NCBI GenBank assembly: GCA_964604365.1
Contig: CAZRYS010000014.1
Location: forward strand, 73,513 to 137,512
Reading direction: 5' to 3'
Length of the DNA stretch: 64,000 bases
DNA from: Agriterribacter sp964604365
GTDB taxonomy: Bacteria; Bacteroidota; Bacteroidia; Chitinophagales; Chitinophagaceae
Positions 51,125 through 61,165 of this stretch are shown here, piece by piece. A model generated the notes under the pieces. That model was not told the origin of the DNA, made no database searches, and saw nothing but the letters and a program-made list of their open reading frames with translations. The first letter of the stretch is position 1, and every line of letters starts with the position of its first letter. Made by a program: the position numbers and the translations under genes.

Positions 51125-53668
51125 ATGAGAAGAGTTGTTTTCTTTGTCTTCCTTATTGGCATCTTACCATGTACGGCGCAAGATTTGAGCTACTATCTGC
51201 CCGACAGTGTTCAGTATAATGCTGCCATCCCCAAACCCAAAGACATCATCTTTCATGAAGTGGGAGAGTACCATGTTACCCATGACCGCCTGGTAAATTA
51301 TATGAAAGCCTTAGCTGCTGCTGCACCGGATAGGATAAAATTGGAAACTATAGGATTTACCTATGAAAAAAGACCGCAGATAATACTGACTATTACATCA
51401 TCTAAAAACCATCAACGACTGGAGGAAATACGCCAGCAACACTTGCAACTGACCAATGTAGCCCAATCAGGGAGTTTGAATATTAAAGATATGCCCGCAG
51501 TAGTGTGGATGGGTTTTTCTATCCACGGCAATGAACAAAGCGGCAGTAATGCCTCTCTGATAACCGCATACTACCTGGCTGCCGCACAGGGTAAGAACAT
51601 AGAAGATATACTGGATAAGACCGTCATTCTCTTCGACCCCAGTTTTAATCCTGATGGAATGCAACGATTTTCTACCTGGGTAAACCAACATAGGGGCAAA
51701 ACACTGGTAAGCGATCCTAATAGCAGAGAGTACAATGAAGTATGGCCACGTGGTCGTTTCAATCATTATTGGTTTGATATGAATAGAGACTGGCTGCCGG
51801 CAGTACACCCGGAAAGTCAGAACAGATTGCGGACATACCGAAAATGGATGCCGAACGTATTGACAGATCACCACGAAATGGGACCCAACACTACCTTTTT
51901 CTTTCAACCGGGTGTTGCATCAAGGGTCAACCCGTTGACACCTGTGAAAAATCAGGAACTCACACAGAAGATTGCCGATTTTCATACAGCTTACCTGGAT
52001 CGTATTGGCTCGTTTTATTTTACAAAAGAAAGTTATGATGATTACTATTATGGCAAAGGATCTACCTATCCTGATGCTAACGGTGGAGTAGGTATCTTAT
52101 TTGAGCAGGCAAGTTCTCGCGGCCACGTGCAGGAAACATCCAGTGGATTGCTTACGTTTCCTTTTACCATTCGCAACCAGTTTGTTACCACTCTTTCTAC
52201 GTTAGCAGGCGCTTATGCACATCGCGAAGAACTATTAAATTATCAGAGAACCTTCTTTCAGTCTGCAGCCGTGGAAGCGGCAGCTTCGTCTAACAAAGCC
52301 TGGATATTCGGAGATGAAAATGACCAGGGAAAAACAAATTTATTTGTAGAAATGTTGTTGAGACAAGATATTCAGGTATATAATTTAAATAATAACATCG
52401 CGGCAGCTGGCTATACTTTCAAAAAAGGGAGCAGTTACCTGGTGCCGTTACAACAAACGCAATACCGTTTGATAAGAACTATATTTGAAAAAACACTGCA
52501 ATACAAGGATAGTGTGTTTTATGACATTACCAGCTGGACTATGCCGCTGGCTTATGGACTACCCCATGCAGCGCTTAGCGCGGGACAATTTCCGTCTTCA
52601 GCAGCAAGTGACAGAATAACCCTTATGCCGGAAACAAAAGGGGAACTGGCAGGAGGCAAATCAAGGTATGCTTACCTGCTGGAGTGGAGTGAGTTCAATG
52701 CCCCCAAGGTATTATATCAATTGCAAAAATCCGGGCTGCAAACGAAGCTGTCAATGGGCTCTACTACTGTTTTGGTGAACGATAAAAGGAAGAAATTCAA
52801 CCCCGGCACGATACTCATCCCTGTCAGTCAACAAAAAATGACTGCTGACGAGTTGTATATTCTGATGAAAAATGTAGCAGAAAAAAATGGGGTACGAATT
52901 ACGGCCGTCCAAACCGGTGCGGCCTTAGAAGGGGTTGATTTAGGTAGCGCTAAATATACTGCCATAGAGCAGCCCACAATAGCACTCATCACAGGAGAAG
53001 GTGTAAACCCCTTAAATGCCGGAGAAGTATGGCACCTGCTGGATGAACGCATGAATATTCCCGTTACTCACCTGGAACCCGGACTATTCAATAAGGTGGA
53101 TTTAAGTCGGTATAATACTATCATACTCTCAGGCGGCACCTATAGCGATTTGGATAAGTCTAAAATGAAAGCCTGGGTACAAAATGGCGGGACTTTGATA
53201 GCACAGGAAACTGCTATCAATTGGGTCAATAGTAGTGAAATTGCAAAAATTGTTTTCAAAACTCAAAAAAAGATATCAGATTCCACTTTGCGATACGAAG
53301 ATCGCCAGATGCTTAGCGGCGCGCAAAAAATGAGTGGTGCTATTTTTGCCGCTGATGTAGACTTGTCACATCCGTTATCTTACGGGTATACTTCACCGGT
53401 AGTTAGTATGTTTAAAGCCAATAGTGTTTTCCTGGAACTGCCGGAAACAGGGTTTCATGCTCCTTTTCGGTATGGTAAAAATCCATTGCAGAGCGGATGG
53501 ATAAGTAAAGAAAATTACGATATTTTGAAAAACACTTCTTCTGTCCTGGTGAAAACAGTTGGAAAAGGAAAGGTAATTTGTATGGCAGACAACCCCAATT
53601 TAAGAGCATTCTGGCTGGGCGGAACAAAATTATTTATGAACAGTATTTTCTTTGGCAAAAGTATTTAG
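51125..53668 (+). CDS. Secreted M14-family zinc metallopeptidase
   Basis: An 847-residue exported zinc carboxypeptidase-like enzyme. Signal peptide 1-18 (ending PCTAQ). The M14 core is near residues 50-350: the HxxE zinc motif is His134-Gly-Asn-Glu137 in SIHGNEQSG, a likely third ligand is His249 or His250 in LTDHHEMG, and the substrate-binding Asn-Arg is in FDMNRDWLP. A long C-terminal region (about 400-847) includes a GATase1-like segment (ALITGEGVNP, TIILSGGTYSDL) of unclear role. AraC follows after three bases, so they are cotranscribed. Confidence 0.9.
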   Translation: MRRVVFFVFLIGILPCTAQDLSYYLPDSVQYNAAIPKPKDIIFHEVGEYHVTHDRLVNYMKALAAAAPDRIKLETIGFTYEKRPQIILTITSSKNHQRLEEIRQQHLQLTNVAQSGSLNIKDMPAVVWMGFSIHGNEQSGSNASLITAYYLAAAQGKNIEDILDKTVILFDPSFNPDGMQRFSTWVNQHRGKTLVSDPNSREYNEVWPRGRFNHYWFDMNRDWLPAVHPESQNRLRTYRKWMPNVLTDHHEMGPNTTFFFQPGVASRVNPLTPVKNQELTQKIADFHTAYLDRIGSFYFTKESYDDYYYGKGSTYPDANGGVGILFEQASSRGHVQETSSGLLTFPFTIRNQFVTTLSTLAGAYAHREELLNYQRTFFQSAAVEAAASSNKAWIFGDENDQGKTNLFVEMLLRQDIQVYNLNNNIAAAGYTFKKGSSYLVPLQQTQYRLIRTIFEKTLQYKDSVFYDITSWTMPLAYGLPHAALSAGQFPSSAASDRITLMPETKGELAGGKSRYAYLLEWSEFNAPKVLYQLQKSGLQTKLSMGSTTVLVNDKRKKFNPGTILIPVSQQKMTADELYILMKNVAEKNGVRITAVQTGAALEGVDLGSAKYTAIEQPTIALITGEGVNPLNAGEVWHLLDERMNIPVTHLEPGLFNKVDLSRYNTIILSGGTYSDLDKSKMKAWVQNGGTLIAQETAINWVNSSEIAKIVFKTQKKISDSTLRYEDRQMLSGAQKMSGAIFAADVDLSHPLSYGYTSPVVSMFKANSVFLELPETGFHAPFRYGKNPLQSGWISKENYDILKNTSSVLVKTVGKGKVICMADNPNLRAFWLGGTKLFMNSIFFGKSI

Positions 53669-53671
53669 ACA

Positions 53672-54562
53672 ATGGAGAAAGGCTATCCTTCTTTTGATAT
53701 CTGCAATTTGAATACCAACAAATTGTCCAATGACTTGTTTAATGTAGACCGGTTTCACGGCTACATCAAAAACAACCCGCATATCCGTAAGGTTCACAAA
53801 CATTCTTTTTACCACCTGGCATACTTTACAGAAGGAACCGGAGAACATATCCTGGATTTTGAGACATATGCTATCAAAAAAGGGGTCATCTATTTTATGC
53901 GGCCCAACCAGGTGCACAACTGGACATTTGAAGGTAAAGTTGACGGCTATGTGATGAATTTTTCGAATACCTTTTTTGATCAGTTATCTATCGGCTCGTA
54001 TATTATAGATCAGTTTTCTTTTTTTAACTTATTTGCGCCGGGTCAGGTGTTTGAGTTGGATAATGAAACACAAGAAAAAACAACGGCTTTATTTGAACAG
54101 ATATTAACGGAGGCTGAGAATGACGGAAAGTATCTGGCATTGAGTATTGCGACCTATATGTTGCAATTGTTTGTTCTGATTGCCAGAAAGACGGGCAACG
54201 ACCAGTTGTTTGCCAGCAAAAATAATAGCAACACGCTGCTCGTAAAGAAATTTATAGAATTGATAGAAGAACATTTCCGTGAAATGCGGCTACCCAAAGA
54301 ATACGCTGCGATGTTGTATGTCACTTCCAACCATCTCAACTTCATCTGCCAGGAACACCTGGGTCGCTCCGCAGGAGAAATGATCAGGGAGAGAGTGGTA
54401 CTGGAAGCTAAGCGGCTGCTGGTTAATTTTGATCTTTCTATATCATCCATCGCCAACGAGTTGAATTTTTTAGACAATTCGTACTTCGTAAAATTTTTTA
54501 AAAAATATACTTCTTATACTCCCGAGGCCTTTCGAAAGTTGTATTATTCAAAAGGAGAATAA
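53672..54562 (+). CDS. AraC-family transcriptional regulator
   Basis: A 296-residue regulator. The N-terminal cupin-like ligand domain (about 30-170) contains KHSFYHLAYFTEGTGEHIL and MRPNQVHNW. The C-terminal double helix-turn-helix (about 195-296) includes PKEYAAMLYVTSNHLNFICQ, then RVVLEAKRLLVNFDLSISSIANELNFLDNSYFVKFFKKY. It is cotranscribed with the M14 peptidase and convergent with the lactate permease gene. It may regulate that transcript, but no operator was identified. Confidence 0.92.
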   Translation: MEKGYPSFDICNLNTNKLSNDLFNVDRFHGYIKNNPHIRKVHKHSFYHLAYFTEGTGEHILDFETYAIKKGVIYFMRPNQVHNWTFEGKVDGYVMNFSNTFFDQLSIGSYIIDQFSFFNLFAPGQVFELDNETQEKTTALFEQILTEAENDGKYLALSIATYMLQLFVLIARKTGNDQLFASKNNSNTLLVKKFIELIEEHFREMRLPKEYAAMLYVTSNHLNFICQEHLGRSAGEMIRERVVLEAKRLLVNFDLSISSIANELNFLDNSYFVKFFKKYTSYTPEAFRKLYYSKGE

Positions 54563-54609
54563 TCACTATTTACCAAAAGTGATTTTAGATGTAAACAGGT
54601 ATTTTGTGC

Positions 54610-56349
54610 TTATTTCTTGCGACTAACGGTAAAATATACCACACTGATACAAATGGCAAGTGTGGCCAGATAATATAGCCCCGGCATAATGTCGGTTTTA
54701 GCAGTACCCATTGCCTGCCCGGCACTCACGTAAACCGGTATAATCCATGAAAAGTTGTACGCCTGTAGCAGTGTAATCACGCTTACAATTAACAGAATAA
54801 GGAAACTGTGTTTTACTGTAAAGCGGAATAAGTCAGACTCTTTCCCGGCTAATCCTACCGCCGCCGCGGCTACAGCAATGGATTGCGGTGAGATCATTTT
54901 TCCAACAACGCCACCCGAGCAGTTAGCCGATACTGTCACTACAGGATCCACCCCGATCGAACTGGCTGTAGCATGCTGCAGTCTTCCGAACAATGCATTA
55001 GAAGAGGTATCAGAACCGGTAATGAACACCCCTAACCAACCTAATATGGGAGAGAAAAAGGGAAATAGAATACCTGTTTTTGCAAATGTTTCAGCAATGG
55101 TCAGCGAAATGCCGGAGTTATTGACTACATAAGCAAAGCCTAATACAGAAGCGATAGTCACAATAGGTAATTTCAGTTGCCGGAGTGTATCGCCAAATAT
55201 TTTTATTCCATCCTTTACTGTCAGCCCTACCAGCGGAAGAGATATAAAGGCGCCCATGAGCATGCCAGTACCCGAGGCTGAAAGAAAATTAAATTTAAAT
55301 GTTTGGGGAAGTAGCCCGCTGTTATCGTGATATTGGATAAGGTTGTGCAACCATGGAATATTAAACTTTATTAACCCAAAAGTATCCAGTGTCGCTTTTA
55401 CAGGCTGCAGTCCCCAGGTAAGAATAAAAAGCGTCATTATGATAAAAGGAGACCATGCTTTTAAAACTTGTGCATTGGTATAATGTTTATTTTCTGTTTC
55501 CCGCGCACCTACTTCGTTGGAGAATCGCCAGGTGGTAGCAGGTTTCCAAAAACGAAGAAGGATCATCAAGCTGATCATTGAAAAAATACCGGCAAATATA
55601 TCGGGTAATGCTGGTCCCAGGTAATTTGAAGTAAACCATTGAAAAAAAGAAAATGATAACCCGGTTACCAATATCGCGGGCATTACTTCCAGCGATTTTT
55701 TGAAACCACAAATTAATACAACCAAATAGAAGGGCAAGACCAAAGAAAGTAATGGGAGTGTTCTGCCCACCATTTGAGAAATGGCCATCTCCGGTATATC
55801 CGATACCTGCGAAGCTACTGTGATGGGAATACCAACACTGCCAAATGCCACCGGTACGGTATTAGCCACCAGACAAATACCGGCAGCATATAGTGGATTG
55901 AACCCAAGCCCAATCAAAATGGCTGCTGTGATTGCTACTGGCGCACCAAAACCGGCAGTTCCCTCCAGGAAAGAGCCAAAACAAAAAGCAATCAGCAAAG
56001 CTTGTATTCTTCTGTCAGAAGAAATAGAAGCCATAAAATGTTTGATGACCTCAAATTGTCCGCTTTTTACAGAAATATTAAAAACAAAGATGGCTCCTAT
56101 GATGATCCAGGTGATGGGAAACAACCCATATAATGCACCATGGGCGGTGGATAATAAAGCAAGACTAACCGGCATTTTATAAAAGAAAACAGCGATCAGC
56201 AAGGCTATACCGGTGGCGGCCAACGTTGCCTGGTAACCCTTCATTTTTTTTATAATCAGTGCCCAGAAAATAAATAAAATGGGTACAGCAGCCAGTATGG
56301 CAGACAAAGCAATGTTGTTAAATGGATCAATGACCTGCGTCCATTTCAT
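54610..56349 (-). CDS. lldP: L-lactate permease
   Basis: A proton/lactate symporter of 579 residues with 12-14 predicted membrane helices. The LctP family pattern is clear: SLEGTAGFGAPVAI-like FLEGTAGFGAPVAITAAIL, then ITGSDTSSNALFGRLQ and SANCSGGVVGKMISPQSIAVAAAA. Length is close to the family norm (about 550). No lactate dehydrogenase gene is adjacent. A Crp/Fnr regulator gene lies 267 bases upstream on the same strand. Confidence 0.94.
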   Translation of the reverse strand: MKWTQVIDPFNNIALSAILAAVPILFIFWALIIKKMKGYQATLAATGIALLIAVFFYKMPVSLALLSTAHGALYGLFPITWIIIGAIFVFNISVKSGQFEVIKHFMASISSDRRIQALLIAFCFGSFLEGTAGFGAPVAITAAILIGLGFNPLYAAGICLVANTVPVAFGSVGIPITVASQVSDIPEMAISQMVGRTLPLLSLVLPFYLVVLICGFKKSLEVMPAILVTGLSFSFFQWFTSNYLGPALPDIFAGIFSMISLMILLRFWKPATTWRFSNEVGARETENKHYTNAQVLKAWSPFIIMTLFILTWGLQPVKATLDTFGLIKFNIPWLHNLIQYHDNSGLLPQTFKFNFLSASGTGMLMGAFISLPLVGLTVKDGIKIFGDTLRQLKLPIVTIASVLGFAYVVNNSGISLTIAETFAKTGILFPFFSPILGWLGVFITGSDTSSNALFGRLQHATASSIGVDPVVTVSANCSGGVVGKMISPQSIAVAAAAVGLAGKESDLFRFTVKHSFLILLIVSVITLLQAYNFSWIIPVYVSAGQAMGTAKTDIMPGLYYLATLAICISVVYFTVSRKK

Positions 56350-56491
56350 TTGGGCTGTTTTTTAGTTCGAATGAAGGCTGTTTTAAAGGTATTAAAGGTA
56401 TAGTATGCTGCCCTTGGAAAATAACGCTGAATTACCTGATAATGTAAAATTCTGTTGCAAGGGCTTTATGATCGAAACGGCCTCATTGCTG

Positions 56492-56530
56492 GTTGCGTGA
56501 GGACACGCAACGGGGCTTCGGGTATGCCCC
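56492..56530. repeat. REP-like palindromic element, copy 1
   Basis: Hairpin GTTGCGTG-AGGA-CACGCAAC (56492-56511) followed directly by a GGGGC...GCCCC hairpin (56512-56530). A related GTG-AGGA-CAC hairpin pair occurs at 61372-61424. Confidence 0.55.
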
Positions 56531-56616
56531 GACGCATTTCGCTCTCAAAAAAACATGGTGGTCACCATCCATCATAATCGTCTTAAATCAACGACGACCT
56601 GGAAAACTGCTGCATA

Positions 56617-57240
56617 TTAGAGCAGTGTTATCCTGTTTCTGCCGAGTTGCACCACTTTGTTCTCCTCCAGTTGCTTCAATAACCTTGACACAACTACTCT
56701 TGCGGTACCCAATTCGTTAGCCAGTTGTTCGTGTGTGATCTGGATAATTTTGGAATCAATAAGCTCAGATTTTTTACGTAGCAACGTCAGCAAACGTTCA
56801 TCCACCTTTTTGAAAGCAATGGCATTGATAATATTCAGTAACTCTTCAAAGCGTTTATGGTATAACCGGAAAATATAATCCAACCACTCGGGATATTCCT
56901 TAATAAAAAGAGAAACTTTGTCTACCGGTAAAAATAATATTTCTGCATCTTCTTCCACTTCAGCTTTCACTTTACTGGTTTCATTGTGCAATCCACCCAG
57001 GAACGACATGATACAACTTTCCCCGGCTTTTATATAATACAGGAGAATTTCCCGACCATCCTCTTCTGTCCGCATTACTTTTATCATCCCCTTTATTACA
57101 ATGGGTATGGCACGGATATAGGCATTCTCATTCAGAATGATATCACCAGACTCGTAAGTTTTGGACATGCTGTATTGATACAACTTTTCCACCAACTCAG
57201 GAGAAGTCTTGAATTCTGCAATCTGTTCTAAATTTTCCAT
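56617..57240 (-). CDS. Crp/Fnr-family transcriptional regulator
   Basis: A 207-residue regulator with an N-terminal cyclic-nucleotide-binding-like beta roll (about 20-130; KTYESGDIILNENAYIRAIPIVIKG and GESCIMSFLGG) and a C-terminal winged helix (about 150-207) with ITHEQLANELGTARVVVSRLLKQLEENK. No conserved Cys set for an FNR Fe-S cluster is seen. The start at 57238-57240 was chosen, 42 bases inside the open frame. It is upstream of lldP and divergent from the esterase gene; its effector is unknown. Confidence 0.92.
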   Translation of the reverse strand: MENLEQIAEFKTSPELVEKLYQYSMSKTYESGDIILNENAYIRAIPIVIKGMIKVMRTEEDGREILLYYIKAGESCIMSFLGGLHNETSKVKAEVEEDAEILFLPVDKVSLFIKEYPEWLDYIFRLYHKRFEELLNIINAIAFKKVDERLLTLLRKKSELIDSKIIQITHEQLANELGTARVVVSRLLKQLEENKVVQLGRNRITLL

Positions 57241-57371
57241 CGTGTAAAGGTAGGCGTTTGTGTGAAGCTGCCTATCGAACAATTGATATTTGACTCCTTA
57301 CTGCTCCGCTGCTATTTCTATCGTTCCTATTTATCGCAACATCTGTATATTGCCGTCCAATTTCAAAAGTT

Positions 57372-58265
57372 ATGAAAATTAGAATGCTGGTTACTATATT
57401 GATTGCGGCTATTTCTCTTTCTACTTTTTCCCAAACCACTATCCCTTTGTATGACAAGGTACCGGGTATGCTGAAGGTTCCTTCCAAAGAAAGATATGAC
57501 AGTGTACAGCAGGGTGCTTATAATGTTACCAACCCTACACTAACAATCTACTTGCCGAAAAAAGCCAAATCGACCGGTGCTGCCGTAATTGTTTGTCCCG
57601 GTGGCGGTTACGGTATGTTGGTGATGGGCAACGAGGGACACAAGATTGCCCAATATTTTGCTGATCAGGGTGTGGCAGCTTTTGTGCTGAAATATCGGCT
57701 GCCGGATGAAGAGCGGATGATTAATAAATCTATTGCACCACTACAGGATGCCCAAACCGCCATCAAAACAGTTCGGCAGCGAGCGCAGGAATGGAGCATA
57801 GATACGACTAAGATCGGCATTATGGGATTTTCTGCCGGTGGACACCTCGCATCCTCTGCATCAGTACATTTTAATGACGCCACCATTGCTGCAGCCGGTA
57901 CCAGTCTCCGTCCTGATTTTACCATACTTGTATATCCTGTCATCAGTATGGGATCACTCGGGCATTCGGGATCGCGGGAAAACCTGATGGGTAAAAATCC
58001 GTCCCCACAATTGATAGAAAAATTCTCCAACGATCTTCAGGTTACGAAAGAAACACCCCCAGCGCTATTGATTCACTCCAGTAATGACAGGGGGGTGCCA
58101 GTATATAACTCCATCAATTACTATAGCGCCCTACAAAAAAATGGTGTGCTGGCAGAAATGCACATCTATCCTGTGGGCGATCACGGGTTCGTTTTAGCGT
58201 GGCCGTTAAACGAATGGATGCCCCTCTGCCTGAATTTCATGAAAAGCATTAAGGTGCTACGTTAA
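57372..58265 (+). CDS. Secreted alpha/beta-hydrolase, acetylxylan-esterase-like
   Basis: A 297-residue exported esterase with a signal peptide (1-21). The alpha/beta core has VIVCPGGGYGML (oxyanion-hole region), the nucleophile elbow MGFSAGGHLA with Ser154, Asp239 in HSSNDRGVP and His271 in VGDHGFVLA, a complete triad. Among Bacteroidota such BD-FAE/axe-like proteins remove acetyl or feruloyl groups from plant glycans. No polysaccharide-utilisation genes flank it. Confidence 0.9.
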   Translation: MKIRMLVTILIAAISLSTFSQTTIPLYDKVPGMLKVPSKERYDSVQQGAYNVTNPTLTIYLPKKAKSTGAAVIVCPGGGYGMLVMGNEGHKIAQYFADQGVAAFVLKYRLPDEERMINKSIAPLQDAQTAIKTVRQRAQEWSIDTTKIGIMGFSAGGHLASSASVHFNDATIAAAGTSLRPDFTILVYPVISMGSLGHSGSRENLMGKNPSPQLIEKFSNDLQVTKETPPALLIHSSNDRGVPVYNSINYYSALQKNGVLAEMHIYPVGDHGFVLAWPLNEWMPLCLNFMKSIKVLR

Positions 58266-58290
58266 AAAAAATACTAAAAGCATTGTTATA

Positions 58291-58836
58291 TCAATATTCT
58301 GGGGTGATCCTATCCAAGGAATCGTTTAAATATCTTTCCTGTACAATATTCATATGATGAATAGCATGCCCCAGTGCAATAAAACCGAGCGCCCGGGCAG
58401 ATATTTTACCATTGGTTCCATTTCCTAGCAATTGTTGCTGCGTTGAAGAGGTATGTTCAAAAATCATTTTGAAGCAATTACGTATAGCCACAAACTCTTT
58501 TACCAAACTCGCCATCGTTCGGCTGCTCGTATCTACATTGGCTGCAAACAAATTTTCATCCATCGGATACAAAGGAGTGGTATGATCACCCCGCACACAA
58601 AAAACAGACCTATTAGCATAACCTCTATCCGAATCTGCCAGGTGCATCAAAACATCTTTTACTGTCCACTTATCCTTTGCATACCGATATTCATGTTTTA
58701 GAAATTCAATAGACAAAAAAAACGGCTGAACCCCTTCCGTATTCTCGTCCCATAATTCCAATAGGTTCTCTCCCGGCACCAACGCCACATACCTATGATA
58801 ATGAACGGGATACTCGCTAAGCGCAGGTTTGCTCAT
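58291..58836 (-). CDS. DinB-family protein
   Basis: A 181-residue four-helix-bundle protein of the DinB/YfiT-like superfamily. Metal-ligand histidines appear in VKDVLMHLADSDRGYANR and in the C-terminal GHAIHHMNIVQERYL. Such proteins include thiol S-transferases and enzymes of unknown role. It is monocistronic and convergent with the esterase gene. Confidence 0.88.
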   Translation of the reverse strand: MSKPALSEYPVHYHRYVALVPGENLLELWDENTEGVQPFFLSIEFLKHEYRYAKDKWTVKDVLMHLADSDRGYANRSVFCVRGDHTTPLYPMDENLFAANVDTSSRTMASLVKEFVAIRNCFKMIFEHTSSTQQQLLGNGTNGKISARALGFIALGHAIHHMNIVQERYLNDSLDRITPEY

Positions 58837-58955
58837 AAACCCAAAATTAAAATGAAAAATTTACTCGTTTAATGGCTTCGGAAAATTACTCAAAACTAAA
58901 AAATTGAACAATACATATACAAACAGATCAAGCAATAGGCCTCGGCTATGAAAAA

Positions 58956-59753
58956 CTACTTCAAAATCGTTTCCTTGATAATGATATAGATTCCCATGAC
59001 CAATATAAACCAACCAAAAGCTGGCTTCAGCTTTTCGCCATTGATTTTGTGTGATAATGCAGCACCGATAAAAATACCAACGAGGGCAAAAAGGGTTACA
59101 ACCAAAAGAAAGCTCCAGTTGATAGGTGTCTCTCCTCCTTCCCCCCAAAAACCTATCAGTGATTTTGCAGCTATCACTACCAGAGAAGTCCCGATCGCCT
59201 CTTTCATCGGCAATTTGCTCAGCACTACCAAAGCCGGAATAATCAAAAAACCGCCACCTGCTCCTACCAACCCGGTAAGGGTGCCTACTACAGCGCCTTC
59301 TGCCAATATTAGAGGATAGTTAAATTGCTGCGGCTGAAAATTCTCTTCAGTGGTTTTCTTTTCTTTAATAATCATGCTCCAGGAAGCCGCTATCATTAAA
59401 ACAGCGAACAGCAACATCAACAGCATACTTCTCGTAACAACAAAATTTCCTGCCTGAAATATTTCTACAGGAATAGCCGGCACTACAAATGCCCTGGTAA
59501 GAAAAACAGCCACAATAGATGGAATACCAAATACGATAGCCGTTTTTATATTAACCAACCCCTTTCTGAAATAAGAAATTGAACCCACTATACTGGTTGT
59601 ACCGACTATAAACAATGAGTACGCAGTAGCCAACACCGTATCTATGCTGAATAAATACACCAACACCGGCACAGTAAGTATACTTCCACCCCCCCCGATG
59701 AGACCGAGCGTAATGCCAATTAATATTGAGGCTAAATATCCCACTATGTCCAT
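58956..59753 (-). CDS. TauE/SafE-family sulfite exporter-like transporter
   Basis: A 265-residue inner-membrane transporter of the TSUP family with about eight helices in two inverted halves. The typical repeats are IGITLGLIGGGGSILTVPVLVYL (first half) and VVGTLTGLVGAGGGFLIIPALVVL (second half). Family members move sulfite, sulfoacetate, taurine-derived anions or other small organic anions. No sulfur-assimilation genes are adjacent, so the substrate is open. Confidence 0.92.
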   Translation of the reverse strand: MDIVGYLASILIGITLGLIGGGGSILTVPVLVYLFSIDTVLATAYSLFIVGTTSIVGSISYFRKGLVNIKTAIVFGIPSIVAVFLTRAFVVPAIPVEIFQAGNFVVTRSMLLMLLFAVLMIAASWSMIIKEKKTTEENFQPQQFNYPLILAEGAVVGTLTGLVGAGGGFLIIPALVVLSKLPMKEAIGTSLVVIAAKSLIGFWGEGGETPINWSFLLVVTLFALVGIFIGAALSHKINGEKLKPAFGWFILVMGIYIIIKETILK

Positions 59754-60178
59754 CTGCTATTAGTTTATGCTGCAAAAATGCATCGAAAGGAAACCCTGCA
59801 CGGCTACTTTGGTTACATAAAACCAGAATGGCTACCCGGATTATTATATTAAACATATAGCAAACAAAATCTAAAAGCTACTTTGCCTGTCTAAAAACGC
59901 CGATTGTGTTTGTCTGATTAAGACGCTGAATTGTTCCGTATTTTAAGTATAAAAATTTAATAATAGTGTTGCTCACTAACTAACATATTTCCTTTACATC
60001 CCGCTAACACAAAGAGACCTAATAAAAAAGAGGGGGCATTACAAAAAAAATTATAAAAACTATGTTACTGCGGAAAGTCCAACTCAAACCTTCTTTCTTT
60101 TTTGGGGAACTACTTTCATTATTTAAGATTTTTGGCTGTCCTGAGTTTTAGGATGATGACTATGCACTTCACTAACTA
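59754..60178. other. Intergenic region
   Basis: No gene or strong structural element was found in about 425 bases. It is A/T-rich. Confidence 0.35.
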
Positions 60179-61165
60179 TTATCTCTTTAAGGGTAGTTTG
60201 ATCAAAATATCTACACTAATCAAATGTTCATAGTCCAGTGGAGATTTATCTGAAAGTTTCAATAAACCTGTTCGATAGGAAGCCCCTACAAACAAAATTC
60301 GGCTAAACTGAAAAAAGGAATTTGCTGTTACGCCAATGCTATTATTCGCCTTTCTTATGACAATTGGATTGTCACGGTCTTCTCGGTTCGAATATCGCCA
60401 AATATTACTTCCATAGTTTAATCCATAACCCAGATTTAGTCTTCCGAATTTTACATTGTCGGTTGCTTCTACGTAAATACCATTTAGGCTTTCCCTAATA
60501 CTACCATAAGATACAGGAGCGGGTACGGGAGCTACTGCGTCAGCTGCGACTGAAGCTTTGAGACTTATGTATTTGCTCGGTCTGTAAAAGTATTCACTAC
60601 CTGCACCAATCCCTAAAAAACCGGTATGTATAATACGTTCACCACCGACCGGTTTAAAATTAAAGTTGTTGATAAAAGGGACTGCCAATACTATATTAAA
60701 ATTGTTTTTGCTTCCGGGATAATTTTTTGATAAATACTTTACCCAATGCCTTCTTATTGGTGGCACAACAACTCTTACCGAGTCCCGTGAATTCAGATAA
60801 ATAGACCGACCATAATTAAATCGCCTTTTATTGGTAAAATCGATAGCGTAGTTAATAGGAGCAATATAAAATCCAGCCAAATTCAGATACAAAAAATAAG
60901 GACTGGGAGAAGGTTTTACAATATAATGTATAGCCAGAGAATCATAGTATAACGTTACAGGCAGATCTTTGTTCGATCTGCGTATTTCCACATGCTGAGG
61001 AAGCTGATAGATACTATCATTAATTTTAGCGCTGGCATTTTCTACATTTGAAGCAACCAATACTGTATGCGTCTTTTTATTAAGTATAGTCGCACAAGAG
61101 GAAAGTAAAAACAAAAAAATGCCAACCAACAGTATCCTTAGATACTTGCATGTTTTATACGGCAT
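60179..61165 (-). CDS. Lipoprotein of unknown function
   Basis: A 328-residue lipoprotein with lipobox LLSSC (Cys24) after a hydrophobic signal. An early Thr/Val-rich segment (HTVLVASNVENASAKIN) resembles PEGA-like domains of surface proteins. A membrane-near segment (YFLYLNLAGFYIAPINYAIDF) follows. The second half shows alternating strands (GFLGIGAGSEYFY, LNLGYGLNYGS, SIGVTANSFFQF, LFVGASYRTGLL) suggesting a small barrel. No known family is recognised. Confidence 0.75.
   Translation of the reverse strand: MPYKTCKYLRILLVGIFLFLLSSCATILNKKTHTVLVASNVENASAKINDSIYQLPQHVEIRRSNKDLPVTLYYDSLAIHYIVKPSPSPYFLYLNLAGFYIAPINYAIDFTNKRRFNYGRSIYLNSRDSVRVVVPPIRRHWVKYLSKNYPGSKNNFNIVLAVPFINNFNFKPVGGERIIHTGFLGIGAGSEYFYRPSKYISLKASVAADAVAPVPAPVSYGSIRESLNGIYVEATDNVKFGRLNLGYGLNYGSNIWRYSNREDRDNPIVIRKANNSIGVTANSFFQFSRILFVGASYRTGLLKLSDKSPLDYEHLISVDILIKLPLKR

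Noticed and set aside
56617..57282. FNR-type Fe-S regulator label for the Crp/Fnr protein
   Set aside because: The N-terminal cysteine cluster needed for an FNR Fe-S centre is absent.
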